A DNA stretch of 50,656 bases from Mycolicibacterium vaccae NBRC 14118 = CIP 105934 (GTDB taxonomy: Bacteria > Actinomycetota > Actinomycetes > Mycobacteriales > Mycobacteriaceae): NCBI RefSeq assembly GCF_001552715.1, contig NZ_BCRS01000021.1, positions 1 to 50,656 on the forward strand. The letters are read 5' to 3'. The notes beneath the pieces are model-generated. The model saw only the letters and a program-made list of their open reading frames with translations, was not told the DNA's origin and ran no database searches. A program made the position numbers and the translations under genes. Positions 35,736 through 44,144 of this stretch are shown one piece after another (position 1 is the first letter of the stretch; the number at the start of each line of letters is the position of its first letter).

Positions 35736-36875
35736 CTATACCGCGGTGAGCACGGGGGCGAACGCCGAATCACGTTCGGCATCCTCGATCTCACGGACCA
35801 GCGGCAACACCCGCGCCCCGAAGTACTCGATCTCCTCCTGGAAGTGCAGGAAACCGCCCAGGATCAGGTCGACTCCGCGCCGGCGGTAGGCGGCGATGCG
35901 TTCGGCGATCTGCTCGGGTGTGCCGATGAGCTGGGTGCGGAAGCCGTCGTTGTACTGCACCAGATCTTCGAACGTGGAGTCCGCCCACATGCCGTGCTTG
36001 TCGGAGGTGGAGTTGCCGGCCTGCTGCACGGCGCTGCGGAAGCCTTCCACCGCAGGCGTGTTCGCCTTCGCGATGATCTCGCGCAGCACCTCTTTCGCTT
36101 CTCTTTCCGTGTCGCGGGCGATGATGAAGCCGTTCAGCCCGAACTTGACCTCGCGGCCCGCCGGAGTGGCGCTGCGGGCGTGGTCGCGGACCTCGACCAA
36201 CTGCTCGGTGACGCCGTCGAAGTCCTTGCCGTTGGAGAAGTACCAGTCGGCGTGGCGCCCGCCGTTGCGCCGCGCGGCGGTGGAGTTGCCACCCTGGAAC
36301 AGTTCCGGGTTGGGCCGCTCGGGCGTGTTGAGCGGTTTCGGCTTGAGGGTGAAGTCGTGGATGCGGTAGAAGTCGCCGCGGAAATCGACCTCGTCCTCGG
36401 TCCAGATCTTTCGGAGGACCTGCAGGAATTCGGCGCTACGCCGGTACCGTTCGTCGTGTTCGAGCCACGGCTCGCCGAGGTGGGTGAACTCGTCCTTGAA
36501 CCAGCCGGAGACCACATTGACGGCGAACCGTCCGCCGGACAGATGGTCCGCGGTGGCGCCGAGCTTGGCCAGGACGGCCGGCTGCCACAGGCCCGGATGC
36601 ACGGCGGCGATCACCTTGAGCCGTTCGGTCGCCAGCAGCAGCGCCAGACTGAAGCTGGTCGACTCGTGTTGGTACTCGGCGCCGTAGCTGGCCTCGTAGC
36701 GGACCTGGGACAGCGCGTACTCGAACCCGCTGTTCTCCGCGGTCTGGGCGAGCTTCTTGTTGTAGTCGTAGTTCCAGTCGGTGCGCTGCTCGATGTCGCT
36801 GGTGACCAGGCCGCCGCTGACGTTGGGCACCCAGTAGGCGAACTTGACGTGGTCGGCGATGCGTTCGGTCGTCAT
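35736..36875 (-). CDS. sfnG: FMN-dependent monooxygenase, dimethylsulfone monooxygenase (SfnG) family
   Basis: A 379-residue luciferase-fold flavin monooxygenase. The N-terminus KFAYWVPNVSGGLVTSDIEQR and the stretches YGAEYQHESTSFSLALLL and GGRFAVNVVSGWFKDEF match SfnG, which converts dimethylsulfone to methanesulfinate with FMNH2 from a reductase. No flavin reductase or sulfonate gene is nearby. Instead it lies downstream of a PLP decarboxylase gene, so the real substrate may differ. Confidence 0.8.
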   Translation of the reverse strand: MTTERIADHVKFAYWVPNVSGGLVTSDIEQRTDWNYDYNKKLAQTAENSGFEYALSQVRYEASYGAEYQHESTSFSLALLLATERLKVIAAVHPGLWQPAVLAKLGATADHLSGGRFAVNVVSGWFKDEFTHLGEPWLEHDERYRRSAEFLQVLRKIWTEDEVDFRGDFYRIHDFTLKPKPLNTPERPNPELFQGGNSTAARRNGGRHADWYFSNGKDFDGVTEQLVEVRDHARSATPAGREVKFGLNGFIIARDTEREAKEVLREIIAKANTPAVEGFRSAVQQAGNSTSDKHGMWADSTFEDLVQYNDGFRTQLIGTPEQIAERIAAYRRRGVDLILGGFLHFQEEIEYFGARVLPLVREIEDAERDSAFAPVLTAV

Positions 36876-36951
36876 GCTGAGTCATCGAAGCCCCGGGCGG
36901 CCCCGCGGTCATCGGTATGGATCGTGGTGAGGAAAAGGTCCGGCGCGCCGC

Positions 36952-38109
36952 TCAGGCCATCACCACCGGAGTGGGGGCGATCCCGTTGAAGCGGGACGCG
37001 GTGACGCTGGTGTAGGCGCCCATCATCGGGCTGATCAGCAGGTCGCCCGTGCCGAGTGCGGGCATCGGGTACCTGCGGGCGATCACGTCGGCGCTGTCGC
37101 AGGTCGGCCCGGCCAGCGTCACGGGTTCGAGGGCCGGTTCCGCGTCGGTGAGCTCGGCGACCGCGAGGATCGGCGGGTGCACGTCCTCGGTCATCACGTT
37201 CGAGTAGCTGCCGTAGAGCCCGTCGTCGAGGTAGTGCCACAGCTGTCCGTCGCGTTCCGCGGACCCCACCACACTGGTCAGCAATGTCATGCAGTCGGCG
37301 GCCAGGAAGCGTCCCGGTTCGGCCAACAACTCGAACTGCCCGCGGCGGTCGCCGAGCACGTCGTCGACGGCCGCGCCGATCTCGCCGACCGTCGGCGCGG
37401 CATCGCGGTAGCTGACCGGGAACCCGCCACCGATGTCGATCACCCGGGTCGGCACGCCGAGGCTGTGCTGCAGATGCGTGGCCAGCTCCAGCGTCTGCCG
37501 CAGCGCGTGCCGGTACGGTTCGGCCGAGTCCCCCTGGCTGCCGACGTGAAAGCTGAAGCCTGCGAACCGCACGCCGGTGGTGAGCAGGTGTTTGACCATC
37601 AGCTCGGCGTCGGCGGGTTCGACCCCGAACTTGGTCGACAGATCCGATTTCGCGCCCGGGTTGCGGAACGCCAGCCGAACCAGAAGTTCCACGTCGTCCG
37701 GACGGTCGGTGAATTTCTCTGCTTCACAGGGGTTCTCGACGACGAATGTCCGAACGCCCGCGGCATAGGCGTGGTCGATGTCGGCGGGCTTCTTGATCGG
37801 GTTGGTGTGGATGCAGCGATGCAGGGGCAGGCCCAGCTGCTGCAGCATTTCGATCTCGCCGCGGGTGGCCACGTCGAACCCGCCTCCGCAGATCGCGATG
37901 GTGGACAACACGATCGGGTGCGGCAGCGCTTTGACTGCGTAGTGCAGGCCGAAACCCGGCAGCGCGGCGCGCAGTTCGTCGAAGCGGCGTGCCACCAGGT
38001 GCGGTTCGAGGATGAGCACCGGGGTGCCGTGGGTCCGGGCCAGCTCAGACCAACGCCGGCCGCGGTCACGCAGTTCGTCACGCAGCTGAGACCGTCGCAG
38101 CGGATTCAC
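36952..38109 (-). CDS. Type III PLP-dependent decarboxylase (ornithine/diaminopimelate decarboxylase fold)
   Basis: A 385-residue alanine-racemase-fold decarboxylase. PLP lysine Lys60 is in HYAVKALPHP; the phosphate-binding loop is VIDIGGGFPVSY and EPGRFLAA; the catalytic cysteine Cys337 and aspartate are in GPTCDSADVI; FNGIAPTP closes the domain. This arrangement is that of eukaryote-like ornithine/lysine decarboxylases rather than LysA. The start is GTG at 38109, with GGAG upstream, inside the last 32 bases of the membrane-protein gene. The substrate is not certain, and some relatives act on other amino acids. Confidence 0.88.
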   Translation of the reverse strand: MNPLRRSQLRDELRDRGRRWSELARTHGTPVLILEPHLVARRFDELRAALPGFGLHYAVKALPHPIVLSTIAICGGGFDVATRGEIEMLQQLGLPLHRCIHTNPIKKPADIDHAYAAGVRTFVVENPCEAEKFTDRPDDVELLVRLAFRNPGAKSDLSTKFGVEPADAELMVKHLLTTGVRFAGFSFHVGSQGDSAEPYRHALRQTLELATHLQHSLGVPTRVIDIGGGFPVSYRDAAPTVGEIGAAVDDVLGDRRGQFELLAEPGRFLAADCMTLLTSVVGSAERDGQLWHYLDDGLYGSYSNVMTEDVHPPILAVAELTDAEPALEPVTLAGPTCDSADVIARRYPMPALGTGDLLISPMMGAYTSVTASRFNGIAPTPVVMA

Positions 38110-38608
38110 GTGCGGTCTCCTTCCTCGGTTCCGGTCGGCGCCGCACGAGCAGTGCGCTGAAGCGCTCGTAGCTGACGATCGCGCAGGCGTAGAAGGCGGC
38201 GTCGGAGACGACCTTGCCGAAGATCCAGCCGGCCACCACGTGGCCGAACAGGGCGGGCCCGAGATAGAAGGCCAGCGGCCGGACCACGATGCTGTCGATC
38301 AGTTCGGCGGGACCGAACTCGATGACCACGCTGCGTAGCGCCAGCAGGCTCGCCAGCGCCGTCCGCGGCACTGCGCGGCGGTGCGCCAGGTCGCGGTGGG
38401 CGCCGCGCAGCGCCGCGGCGAACGCCACCGCGTAGTACCCGACGGAAGCGCCCACCGTGGCCGCCACCGCGGCAAGGGCCGTCGACCCGGTCGTGGCGTA
38501 GACGGCCGCTGCCGCCCCGAACTCCCCTGCCGTTCCCGCTGTTTCGCAGGGCAGATAGCGCCGGCCCCATTCCTTGAGCTTCGCCTTGGCTGCGGTGAAG
38601 TCCCCCAT
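38078..38608 (-). CDS. Small membrane protein paired with the decarboxylase
   Basis: A 176-residue protein with four hydrophobic segments (about residues 30-75, 90-110, 118-140 and 143-160). Distinct stretches are RYLPCETAGTAGEFGAA, RRAVPRTALASLLALRSVV and GWIFGKVVSDAAFYACAI, with a basic C-terminus. I do not recognise the family. Its 3' end overlaps the decarboxylase gene, so the two are co-translated, which suggests a membrane helper or exporter for the decarboxylase product. This is inference. Confidence 0.75.
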   Translation of the reverse strand: MGDFTAAKAKLKEWGRRYLPCETAGTAGEFGAAAAVYATTGSTALAAVAATVGASVGYYAVAFAAALRGAHRDLAHRRAVPRTALASLLALRSVVIEFGPAELIDSIVVRPLAFYLGPALFGHVVAGWIFGKVVSDAAFYACAIVSYERFSALLVRRRPEPRKETARESAATVSAA

Positions 38609-38718
38609 GGATCGCACTGTTCCGCGTCGGGAACCCGATGTCGCGAGTAGCCGGCTACCCGTGTTCGGGGCGGACGGCCCGCCGCTGCCGAACAGGTACC
38701 CCCCTTGCGCACACGGAT

Positions 38719-38732
38719 TGGAACACGTTCTA
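38719..38732 (+). promoter_or_regulatory. KstR-like box overlapping a leaderless promoter
   Basis: TGGAACACGTTCTA fits the KstR operator consensus TnnAACnnGTTnnA at every fixed position. It overlaps a -10-like TCTAAT (38729-38734) that ends seven bases before the ATG at 38742; TTGCGC (38705-38710) may be the -35. KstR is the TetR-family repressor of cholesterol catabolism genes in mycobacteria. Confidence 0.65.
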
Positions 38733-38741
38733 ATTCCGGGT

Positions 38742-39590
38742 ATGGACTTTGGGTTGGTGCTGTTCACCTCCGACCGCGGCATCACGCCGGCGGCAGCCGC
38801 GAAACTGGCCGACGACCACGGTTTCACGACGTTCTACGTGCCTGAGCACACCCACATTCCGATCAAGCGTCAGGCCGCCCACCCCACCACGGGCGACGAG
38901 ACGCTGCCCGACGACCGCTACATGCGCACGCTGGACCCGTGGGTGTCGCTGGGCACCGCTGCCGCGGTCACCTCGCGGGTCCGGTTGTCCACCGCGGTCG
39001 CGCTGCCGGTGGAACACGACTGCATCACGCTGGCGAAGTCCATCGCCACGCTCGACCACCTCTCCGGGGGCCGGGTGTCCCTGGGCGTCGGGTTCGGCTG
39101 GAACACCGACGAACTGGCCGACCACAACGTGCCGCCGGGGCGCCGCCGCACGATGCTGCGCGAATACCTGGAGGCCATGCGGGCGCTGTGGACGCAGGAG
39201 GAAGCCGAGTACGACGGAGAGTTCGTGAAGTTCGGGCCGTCCTGGGCGTGGCCGAAGCCCGTGCAGGCCCACATCCCGGTGCTCGTCGGCGCTGCGGGCA
39301 CCGAGAAGAACTTCAAGTGGATCGCCCGGTCGGCCGACGGCTGGATCACCACGCCGCGCGACTTCGACATCGACGCGCCGGTGAAGCTGCTGCAGGACAC
39401 CTGGGCCTCGGCGGACCGGGACGGTGCGCCCCAGATCGTCGCGCTGGACTTCAAGCCGGATCCGGACAAGCTGGCGCGCTGGAAGGACCTCGGCGTCACC
39501 GAAGTCCTGTTCGGCCTGCCCGACAAGTCCGACTCCGAGGTCGCGGCCTACGTCGAACGACTGGCCGGCAAGCTCGACGGGCTGGGCTGA
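38742..39590 (+). CDS. LLM-class F420-dependent oxidoreductase
   Basis: A 282-residue luciferase-like TIM-barrel protein of the F420-dependent class (MDFGLVLFTSDRGITP; YVPEHTHIP; LDHLSGGRVSLGVGFGWN; VLVGAAGTEKNFKWIARSADGW). Its length and sequence match M. tuberculosis Rv0953c. Transcripts probably begin at the ATG itself. The KstR-like box upstream suggests a link to sterol metabolism. The sulfone-type monooxygenase at 35736 is of the same fold but a different subfamily. Confidence 0.9.
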   Translation: MDFGLVLFTSDRGITPAAAAKLADDHGFTTFYVPEHTHIPIKRQAAHPTTGDETLPDDRYMRTLDPWVSLGTAAAVTSRVRLSTAVALPVEHDCITLAKSIATLDHLSGGRVSLGVGFGWNTDELADHNVPPGRRRTMLREYLEAMRALWTQEEAEYDGEFVKFGPSWAWPKPVQAHIPVLVGAAGTEKNFKWIARSADGWITTPRDFDIDAPVKLLQDTWASADRDGAPQIVALDFKPDPDKLARWKDLGVTEVLFGLPDKSDSEVAAYVERLAGKLDGLG

Positions 39591-39659
39591 CACCGGCGGA
39601 TACCGTCCCGGCGGTGGCTAGGCTGGTGTGATCCGCCCGCTGAGGCTTGGGAGCACACG

Positions 39660-40172
39660 ATGGTCCGCGACCGGTTCCGCCGCCTGACACTGACCGCATC
39701 GGTCCCGGTGCTGCTGATGACGGCGCCGCCGGCGTGGGCCGAGCCGCCCGGTTTCCCGGACCTGTCCGGCTATCCCGCCGTCGATGCCGGGGCCTACGCG
39801 CAGGACTCGCCGTACGTCGGCGGGTTCGCCTTCACGACCCCCGACGGGCAGCAGTGCATCCACAACACGATGAACTCCCGGGGCGACCCGTCGCGGCAGA
39901 CGTTGTCGTGCGACGGGCCTCGCCCCGACCTGGGCCCGGGGACCTGGCAGGTGTTGGTGGCCACCGATGCGGCCGCGACCGCCGAACCGCTCTATCCGCA
40001 ACCGGATCCGGCGATCCCGACCGACCCGGCGACGATTCCCGCACCGCTGCCCGCGATGCACACGATCACCGAGGGCAGCATCGAGTGCGGGGTCGACGAC
40101 ACCGGTGTCACCGCCTGTCGTGTCGGCGACCACGGCTTCGTCCTGACCCCGACGTCCACGCAGCTGTTCTAG
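39660..40172 (+). CDS. Small secreted protein
   Basis: A 170-residue protein with a Sec signal peptide (MVRDRFRRL, hydrophobic core, cleavage near PAWA-EPP). The mature part has four cysteines (GQQCIHN, LSCDG, SIECGV, TACRVG) that could form two disulfides, and a proline/alanine-rich linker (PQPDPAIPTDPATIPAP). I do not recognise a characterised family; similar small exported proteins are common in mycobacteria. GGGAG lies seven bases before the ATG, and a TAGGCT hexamer (39619-39624) may be the -10. The stop codon abuts the stop of the convergent thiolase-like gene. Confidence 0.8.
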   Translation: MVRDRFRRLTLTASVPVLLMTAPPAWAEPPGFPDLSGYPAVDAGAYAQDSPYVGGFAFTTPDGQQCIHNTMNSRGDPSRQTLSCDGPRPDLGPGTWQVLVATDAAATAEPLYPQPDPAIPTDPATIPAPLPAMHTITEGSIECGVDDTGVTACRVGDHGFVLTPTSTQLF

Positions 40173-41702
40173 TCAACGCAGTTTCGCGCGGTTGCCGTTC
40201 CCGGTCGGCGCGACGGCGATGTCGACGCCCAGCGGGTCCTCGTCGGACATCAGCGCGACGAGTTCGGCGTCCTCGGTGGTCGCCATGAAGCGGCTGCCGT
40301 CGGCGTCCAGCCGCCCGACGATGATGCCGGTGCGCACCGGCCAGTCGTAGCGCACCGAGTAGGTCTCGACGGTGCCGGTCCCGTCCGGCTCCTTGGTGAC
40401 CGGGACCTTCGGCAGCTCGGCGATCTGCGCGGTCAGCTCCGCGCTGCGCGCGCTGCGCCACGGCGCGGGCTCGGCGGAGTAGATGCCCACCGAGTACTTG
40501 CTCATGATTCCGCCGTTGGCTCCGACGAAGCCGAATTGCCCTGGCGTGTCGCGCATCCGGGCGACAGTCTCGGCAATGGCATGCAGGGAGTAGCTGTTGC
40601 CGGGCCCGCCGAAGTACGGCAGGCCGCCGGTCAGGGTGAGGCCGCGCGGGTCGTCGGCGGCCAGCCCGAGCGCCTCGCAGATCACGAACACGGGGAACGG
40701 GAAGCAGCTGTACAGGTCGAAGGTGGCGACGTCGTCGACGCCGATTCCGGCCACCCGCAACGCTTCCTGGGCGGCCAGCACCGACGCCGGCGACGCACCG
40801 AGGTCCGCGCGGTCCAGCAGGGCCTGCTCGATGAGATCGGAATGGCCGTGCAGGTACACCCATTTCTGCGACGGCACCCCGAGCCTGCGGGCGGCCTCGA
40901 CGGACATGACGACTGCCGCCGCGCCCTGGTTCACGGTGTCGCGGGCGACGAGCAGCCTCGGGTAGGGATCACAGATCATCCGGTTCTCGTCGGTCACGGT
41001 CTCGATCTCGGCGACCGACCGCTGCACCGGTGACGACGAGAACGGGTTCTCCGCAGCCACTTTCGACATCGGCGCGAACAGTTCGGCCATCTGGTGGCGA
41101 TACTCGGCGACACCGAGGCCCAACCGGGCCCGGCGCGCGTTGTCCAGGAGGCCGTACTGCACCGGCGCGCCGGTCAGCCCGTGCGTGACGGTGTATTCGT
41201 CGATGTAGTTGTAGATCTGGTGGCCGCGGTCCTCGAGCTGGCCGTCGACGTGCTCGGTGAAGTCGGGCTTGTCGTCGCGGCCGGCGAAGTACTTGAGGGT
41301 CGAGCCCGCCTCGGAGCCCATGATCATGACGACGTCGGCGTCCCCGGCGACGATGGCGTTCCCGGCCTCGGTGACCAGCTTCTGCGGGCTCTGCCCGCCG
41401 ACCGGTTCGAGGACCACCCGGGCGGGGTCGCCGCCGAGTCGGTTCATCACCGACCGCGGATAGTTGTTCGACTTGCCGAGCACGGCGGGCATCGGTCCGG
41501 AGATCTCGAACTGCCGGAGCCCGAAGACCGTGTCGACGGCACGGGCGACAGCGGCCTCGTCGGCGCCGGTGTCGCGCAGCGCCGATCGCGCCGCAGCGGT
41601 GGCCAGGTCGACCGCCGACTTCCCGCGGTATCCGGGATCGTCGATGCGTTCGGTGAACTGCCCGACCCCGACAACGACGGGGGTCCGTGGATCAACTGCC
41701 AT
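40173..41702 (-). CDS. Thiolase-like protein type 1 (TLP1), annotated elsewhere as acetyl-CoA acetyltransferase
   Basis: A 509-residue thiolase-fold protein (TPVVVGVGQFTER; AIVAGDADVVMIMGSEAGS; FGGPGNSYSLHAIAE; FVGANGGIMSKYSVGIYS). The nucleophilic cysteine region of true thiolases (VCxSG) reads VGGQSP, and the glycine-histidine motif of the second catalytic site is not preserved. It is therefore unlikely to catalyse thiolysis. The extra C-terminal domain of about 100 residues (VRTGIIVGRLDADGSRFMA) matches thiolase-like proteins known from mycobacteria, whose function is unclear. ATG at 41702 has GAGAGGA upstream. Confidence 0.85.
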   Translation of the reverse strand: MAVDPRTPVVVGVGQFTERIDDPGYRGKSAVDLATAAARSALRDTGADEAAVARAVDTVFGLRQFEISGPMPAVLGKSNNYPRSVMNRLGGDPARVVLEPVGGQSPQKLVTEAGNAIVAGDADVVMIMGSEAGSTLKYFAGRDDKPDFTEHVDGQLEDRGHQIYNYIDEYTVTHGLTGAPVQYGLLDNARRARLGLGVAEYRHQMAELFAPMSKVAAENPFSSSPVQRSVAEIETVTDENRMICDPYPRLLVARDTVNQGAAAVVMSVEAARRLGVPSQKWVYLHGHSDLIEQALLDRADLGASPASVLAAQEALRVAGIGVDDVATFDLYSCFPFPVFVICEALGLAADDPRGLTLTGGLPYFGGPGNSYSLHAIAETVARMRDTPGQFGFVGANGGIMSKYSVGIYSAEPAPWRSARSAELTAQIAELPKVPVTKEPDGTGTVETYSVRYDWPVRTGIIVGRLDADGSRFMATTEDAELVALMSDEDPLGVDIAVAPTGNGNRAKLR

Positions 41703-41784
41703 GTGCCGTCCTCTCAGTTACTTTGCGAGGCTAATCGAGTGTGCTGTGAGCTTGCCAACGCCCACGACGTACAACACAGCAGAC

Positions 41785-41804
41785 GTACATCTATATTGAT
41801 GTAC
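41785..41804. promoter_or_regulatory. 20-bp perfect palindrome in front of the ATPase pair
   Basis: GTACATC (41785-41791), TATATT, GATGTAC (41798-41804) are perfectly symmetric in their 7-bp arms, and GTACATC recurs at 41801-41807. The palindrome covers the probable -35 (TTGATG, 41796-41801) of the promoter that follows and lies in an A+T-rich patch. This is a strong candidate operator; the regulator is unknown. Confidence 0.65.
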
Positions 41805-41817
41805 ATCGCCTTTGACG

Positions 41818-41823
41818 TAGACT
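41818..41823 (+). promoter_or_regulatory. -10 element for a leaderless ATPase transcript
   Basis: TAGACT ends six bases before the GTG at 41830, with TTGATG 16 bp upstream. Transcription would start at or next to the start codon. There is no ribosome site before the GTG. Confidence 0.5.
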
Positions 41824-41829
41824 TGCCGG

Positions 41830-42990
41830 GTGAACTGGCAGCCCCGTCCGATGTCGCTGGTCGTCGGCGGCGTCGTGCCCACCGAGGACGTCGTCGGCCG
41901 CGTCCGGGAATCCTCCGAGGTCCTCGCGTCGCTGCCGCATTCGGGCGCGGTGCTGGTCGGCGACCGGCGCCACGGCAAGACCTCGCTGTCCCGGCTCGTG
42001 CAGCGGCTGGCCGCCGATCAGGGCGCGGTGGTGGTGTCGGTCAGCGCCGAGCGGGAGACCTACGCCGAGTTCGTCTCCGCGCTGATCTCCGAACTGGCCC
42101 GCCTGGACCCGGCCTGGGCGACCGAACTGGCCAAGATCCGGCTGACGCTCACCGCCGGACCCGTTCGCCTGGAACGCGACAGCCGCGCCGCCGCGACGCT
42201 GGACGACCTGCTGCACCGGGCCATCCGGCGCACCGACGGGCGCATCCTGGCGCTGTTCATCGACGAGGTCAGCGTGCTGGCACGCAACCTCGAACGGGCA
42301 CAGCCCGGCTCCGGCGACACCTTCCTGCACCTGCTGCGCCGCGTCCGCCAGGAACACCCGGGCCGGGTGGCGACCGTACTGTCGGGATCGATCGGGTTCC
42401 ACCACGTCTCCGCCGATGCGCCCAGCACCGTCAATGACATCCCGAAGATCGCCGTCGGCCCCATCCGTGCCGATCACGCCACCTACCTGGCCGAGTGCCT
42501 GCTTCTGGGCACCGGCACCCCCACCACCGACCAGCACGACGTCGGGGCGGCCATCGCGGCGGCCGCGGAGAACGTGCCGTACTACATCCAGCACCTGGTG
42601 GCAGCGGCCCGCAAGTCGTCCTACGACACCCAGATGCCGGTGTATCCCGAGCTGATCGGCCTGTTGGTGCTGGATGCGATCGAGAACCCGTATGACCCCT
42701 GGGATCTGAGGCACTACCGGGACCGGCTTCCGCACTACTACGGCGCGGACGCCCCGGCGATCGCCGGGGTGCTCGACGTCTATGCGCACGCCAGCCGGCC
42801 ACTGGACGTCGACACCGTGCTGATGCGGCTGCGCAGCGAGGGCAGCCCGATCACCGACCGCGCGCAGCTGGTGTCGTTCGTCGAACGGCTGACGCTCGAC
42901 CACTATCTGACCCGTGCGGGCGGCGACCCGGTCACCGACCGGTTCTCCTCTCCCCTGGTGTTGCGCGCATGGAAAGCGATGCGCCGGTGA
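41830..42990 (+). CDS. P-loop ATPase of the STAND/Orc-like type (first of a pair)
   Basis: A 386-residue ATPase. Walker A is VLVGDRRHGKTSL near residue 42 and Walker B is LALFIDEVSVL, with a sensor region in VLSGSIGF. The C-terminal part (about 290-386) is winged-helix-like and ends in FSSPLVLRAWKAMRR, as in bacterial/archaeal ATPases of the Orc1-like and STAND groups. No effector, nuclease or membrane domain is fused. The GTG start is leaderless, downstream of a palindromic operator. It overlaps the second ATPase gene. Function unknown. Confidence 0.8.
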   Translation: MNWQPRPMSLVVGGVVPTEDVVGRVRESSEVLASLPHSGAVLVGDRRHGKTSLSRLVQRLAADQGAVVVSVSAERETYAEFVSALISELARLDPAWATELAKIRLTLTAGPVRLERDSRAAATLDDLLHRAIRRTDGRILALFIDEVSVLARNLERAQPGSGDTFLHLLRRVRQEHPGRVATVLSGSIGFHHVSADAPSTVNDIPKIAVGPIRADHATYLAECLLLGTGTPTTDQHDVGAAIAAAAENVPYYIQHLVAAARKSSYDTQMPVYPELIGLLVLDAIENPYDPWDLRHYRDRLPHYYGADAPAIAGVLDVYAHASRPLDVDTVLMRLRSEGSPITDRAQLVSFVERLTLDHYLTRAGGDPVTDRFSSPLVLRAWKAMRR

Positions 42991-44078
42991 GCATCCCGGC
43001 ACTGTTCACTCCGTCGGCGGTGTCCGCGGACGAGCTGGACGCGCTGACGGTCGGGCGCACCGACCTACTGGCGACCCTGACCGCGCGCATCACGTCGGCC
43101 GCCCGCGACGGATCCCGCCCGCACACGCTGCTGGTCGGCCCGCGGGGCTCCGGCAAGACGCATACCTTGCAGGTCGCCCTCGCCCGGGCACTGTCGGACA
43201 CGGCGACCGCTGCGCGGGTGCTGCCCGTGGTCGTCGCCGAGGACTCGCTGGCGATCGGCTCCTACACCGACCTGCTCGTGGAGATGACCCGCGCGGTCGA
43301 CCCCGTCCTGGCCGAGGAGGCCAGGTCGCTGCGCCTGGCCCGGGACCCGGTCGGTGTCGAGGCCGCGCTGATCGACGCGGCCGCGGGCCGCACGATCCTG
43401 CTGGCGGTCGAGAACCTCGACCGGGTCTTCGACGCGCTCGGCACCGCCGGGCAGGGCAGCCTGCGCGCGTGGGTGGAGACCTCGACCGCGGTGCTGATCG
43501 TCGCGACCACCCCGGCGCTGTTCGCCGGCGTCTCCTCGCGGGAGTACCCGTGGTACGGGTCCTTCATGGTCGAGACGCTGCCGGATCTCGGCGTCGAGGA
43601 CACCTCGACCCTGCTGCGGCAGGCCGCCCAGCGGCGCGGCGACTCCGAGCTCGTCGCGTTCCTGGACTCCCCGGCCGGGCGTGACCGGGTCGCCGCGATT
43701 CACCGGATCGTCGGCGGCGCACCACGGTCGTGGCATCTGTTGTCCGAGTGCGTCGATGCCCCCAGCCTCGACGCGCTCACCCCTGCAGTCGATGCGCTGC
43801 TGGACCGGCTCGCCCCGTACTTCCAGCACCGGTTGTGGCTGCTGCCGGCCGGAGAGCAGCGTCTGGTCGTGGAGCTGGCCCGCGGCCCCGGTCCCCGGAC
43901 GGTGTCGGATCTGGCTCACGCAGTGGGTGTTTCGAACCAGTCCGCGTCGGCCGCGCTGGGCCGGCTGGCCGCCGACCACTGGGTGACCTCCTCGAAGACC
44001 GCGGACGACCGGCGCACGTCCTGGTATGACCTGACCGAGCCGCTGCTGCGCAGCTACCTGCAGTACCGCGCCGGCTGA
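42969..44078 (+). CDS. P-loop ATPase with C-terminal winged helix (second of a pair)
   Basis: A 369-residue ATPase. Walker A is LLVGPRGSGKTHTL; the Walker B position reads ILLAVENLDRVF (E-N-L-D); a sensor-like stretch follows (VLIVATTPALFAG). The C-terminus is a MarR-like winged helix (TVSDLAHAVGVSNQSASAALGRL ... TSWYDLTEPLLRSYLQY). Either ATG 42969 or GTG 42987 (overlapping the upstream stop as GTGA, with GGAAAG before it) may be the start. Only weak similarity links it to the first ATPase, so they look like two subunits rather than a duplication. Confidence 0.8.
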   Translation: MESDAPVSIPALFTPSAVSADELDALTVGRTDLLATLTARITSAARDGSRPHTLLVGPRGSGKTHTLQVALARALSDTATAARVLPVVVAEDSLAIGSYTDLLVEMTRAVDPVLAEEARSLRLARDPVGVEAALIDAAAGRTILLAVENLDRVFDALGTAGQGSLRAWVETSTAVLIVATTPALFAGVSSREYPWYGSFMVETLPDLGVEDTSTLLRQAAQRRGDSELVAFLDSPAGRDRVAAIHRIVGGAPRSWHLLSECVDAPSLDALTPAVDALLDRLAPYFQHRLWLLPAGEQRLVVELARGPGPRTVSDLAHAVGVSNQSASAALGRLAADHWVTSSKTADDRRTSWYDLTEPLLRSYLQYRAG

Positions 44079-44086
44079 CAAACGAA

Positions 44087-44133
44087 ACTGCGGCCGGCTC
44101 ACGAACCCCGAAGGATCGCGTGCCGACCGCAGT
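44087..44133. terminator. Bidirectional terminator between the ATPase pair and sucD
   Basis: ACTGCGG-C-CGGC (44087-44098) pairs with GCCG-A-CCGCAGT (44122-44133): 11 pairs and one mismatch around a 23-base loop, between two convergent genes. On the sucD strand it is followed by TTTCGTTTG. Confidence 0.6.
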
Positions 44134-44144
44134 CTCGATGTGAA

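Noticed and set aside
41830..44078. Classifying the ATPase pair as a known anti-phage or toxin-antitoxin system
   Set aside because: No nuclease, protease, transmembrane or toxin-like effector is fused or adjacent, and no integrase or other defence gene is nearby.
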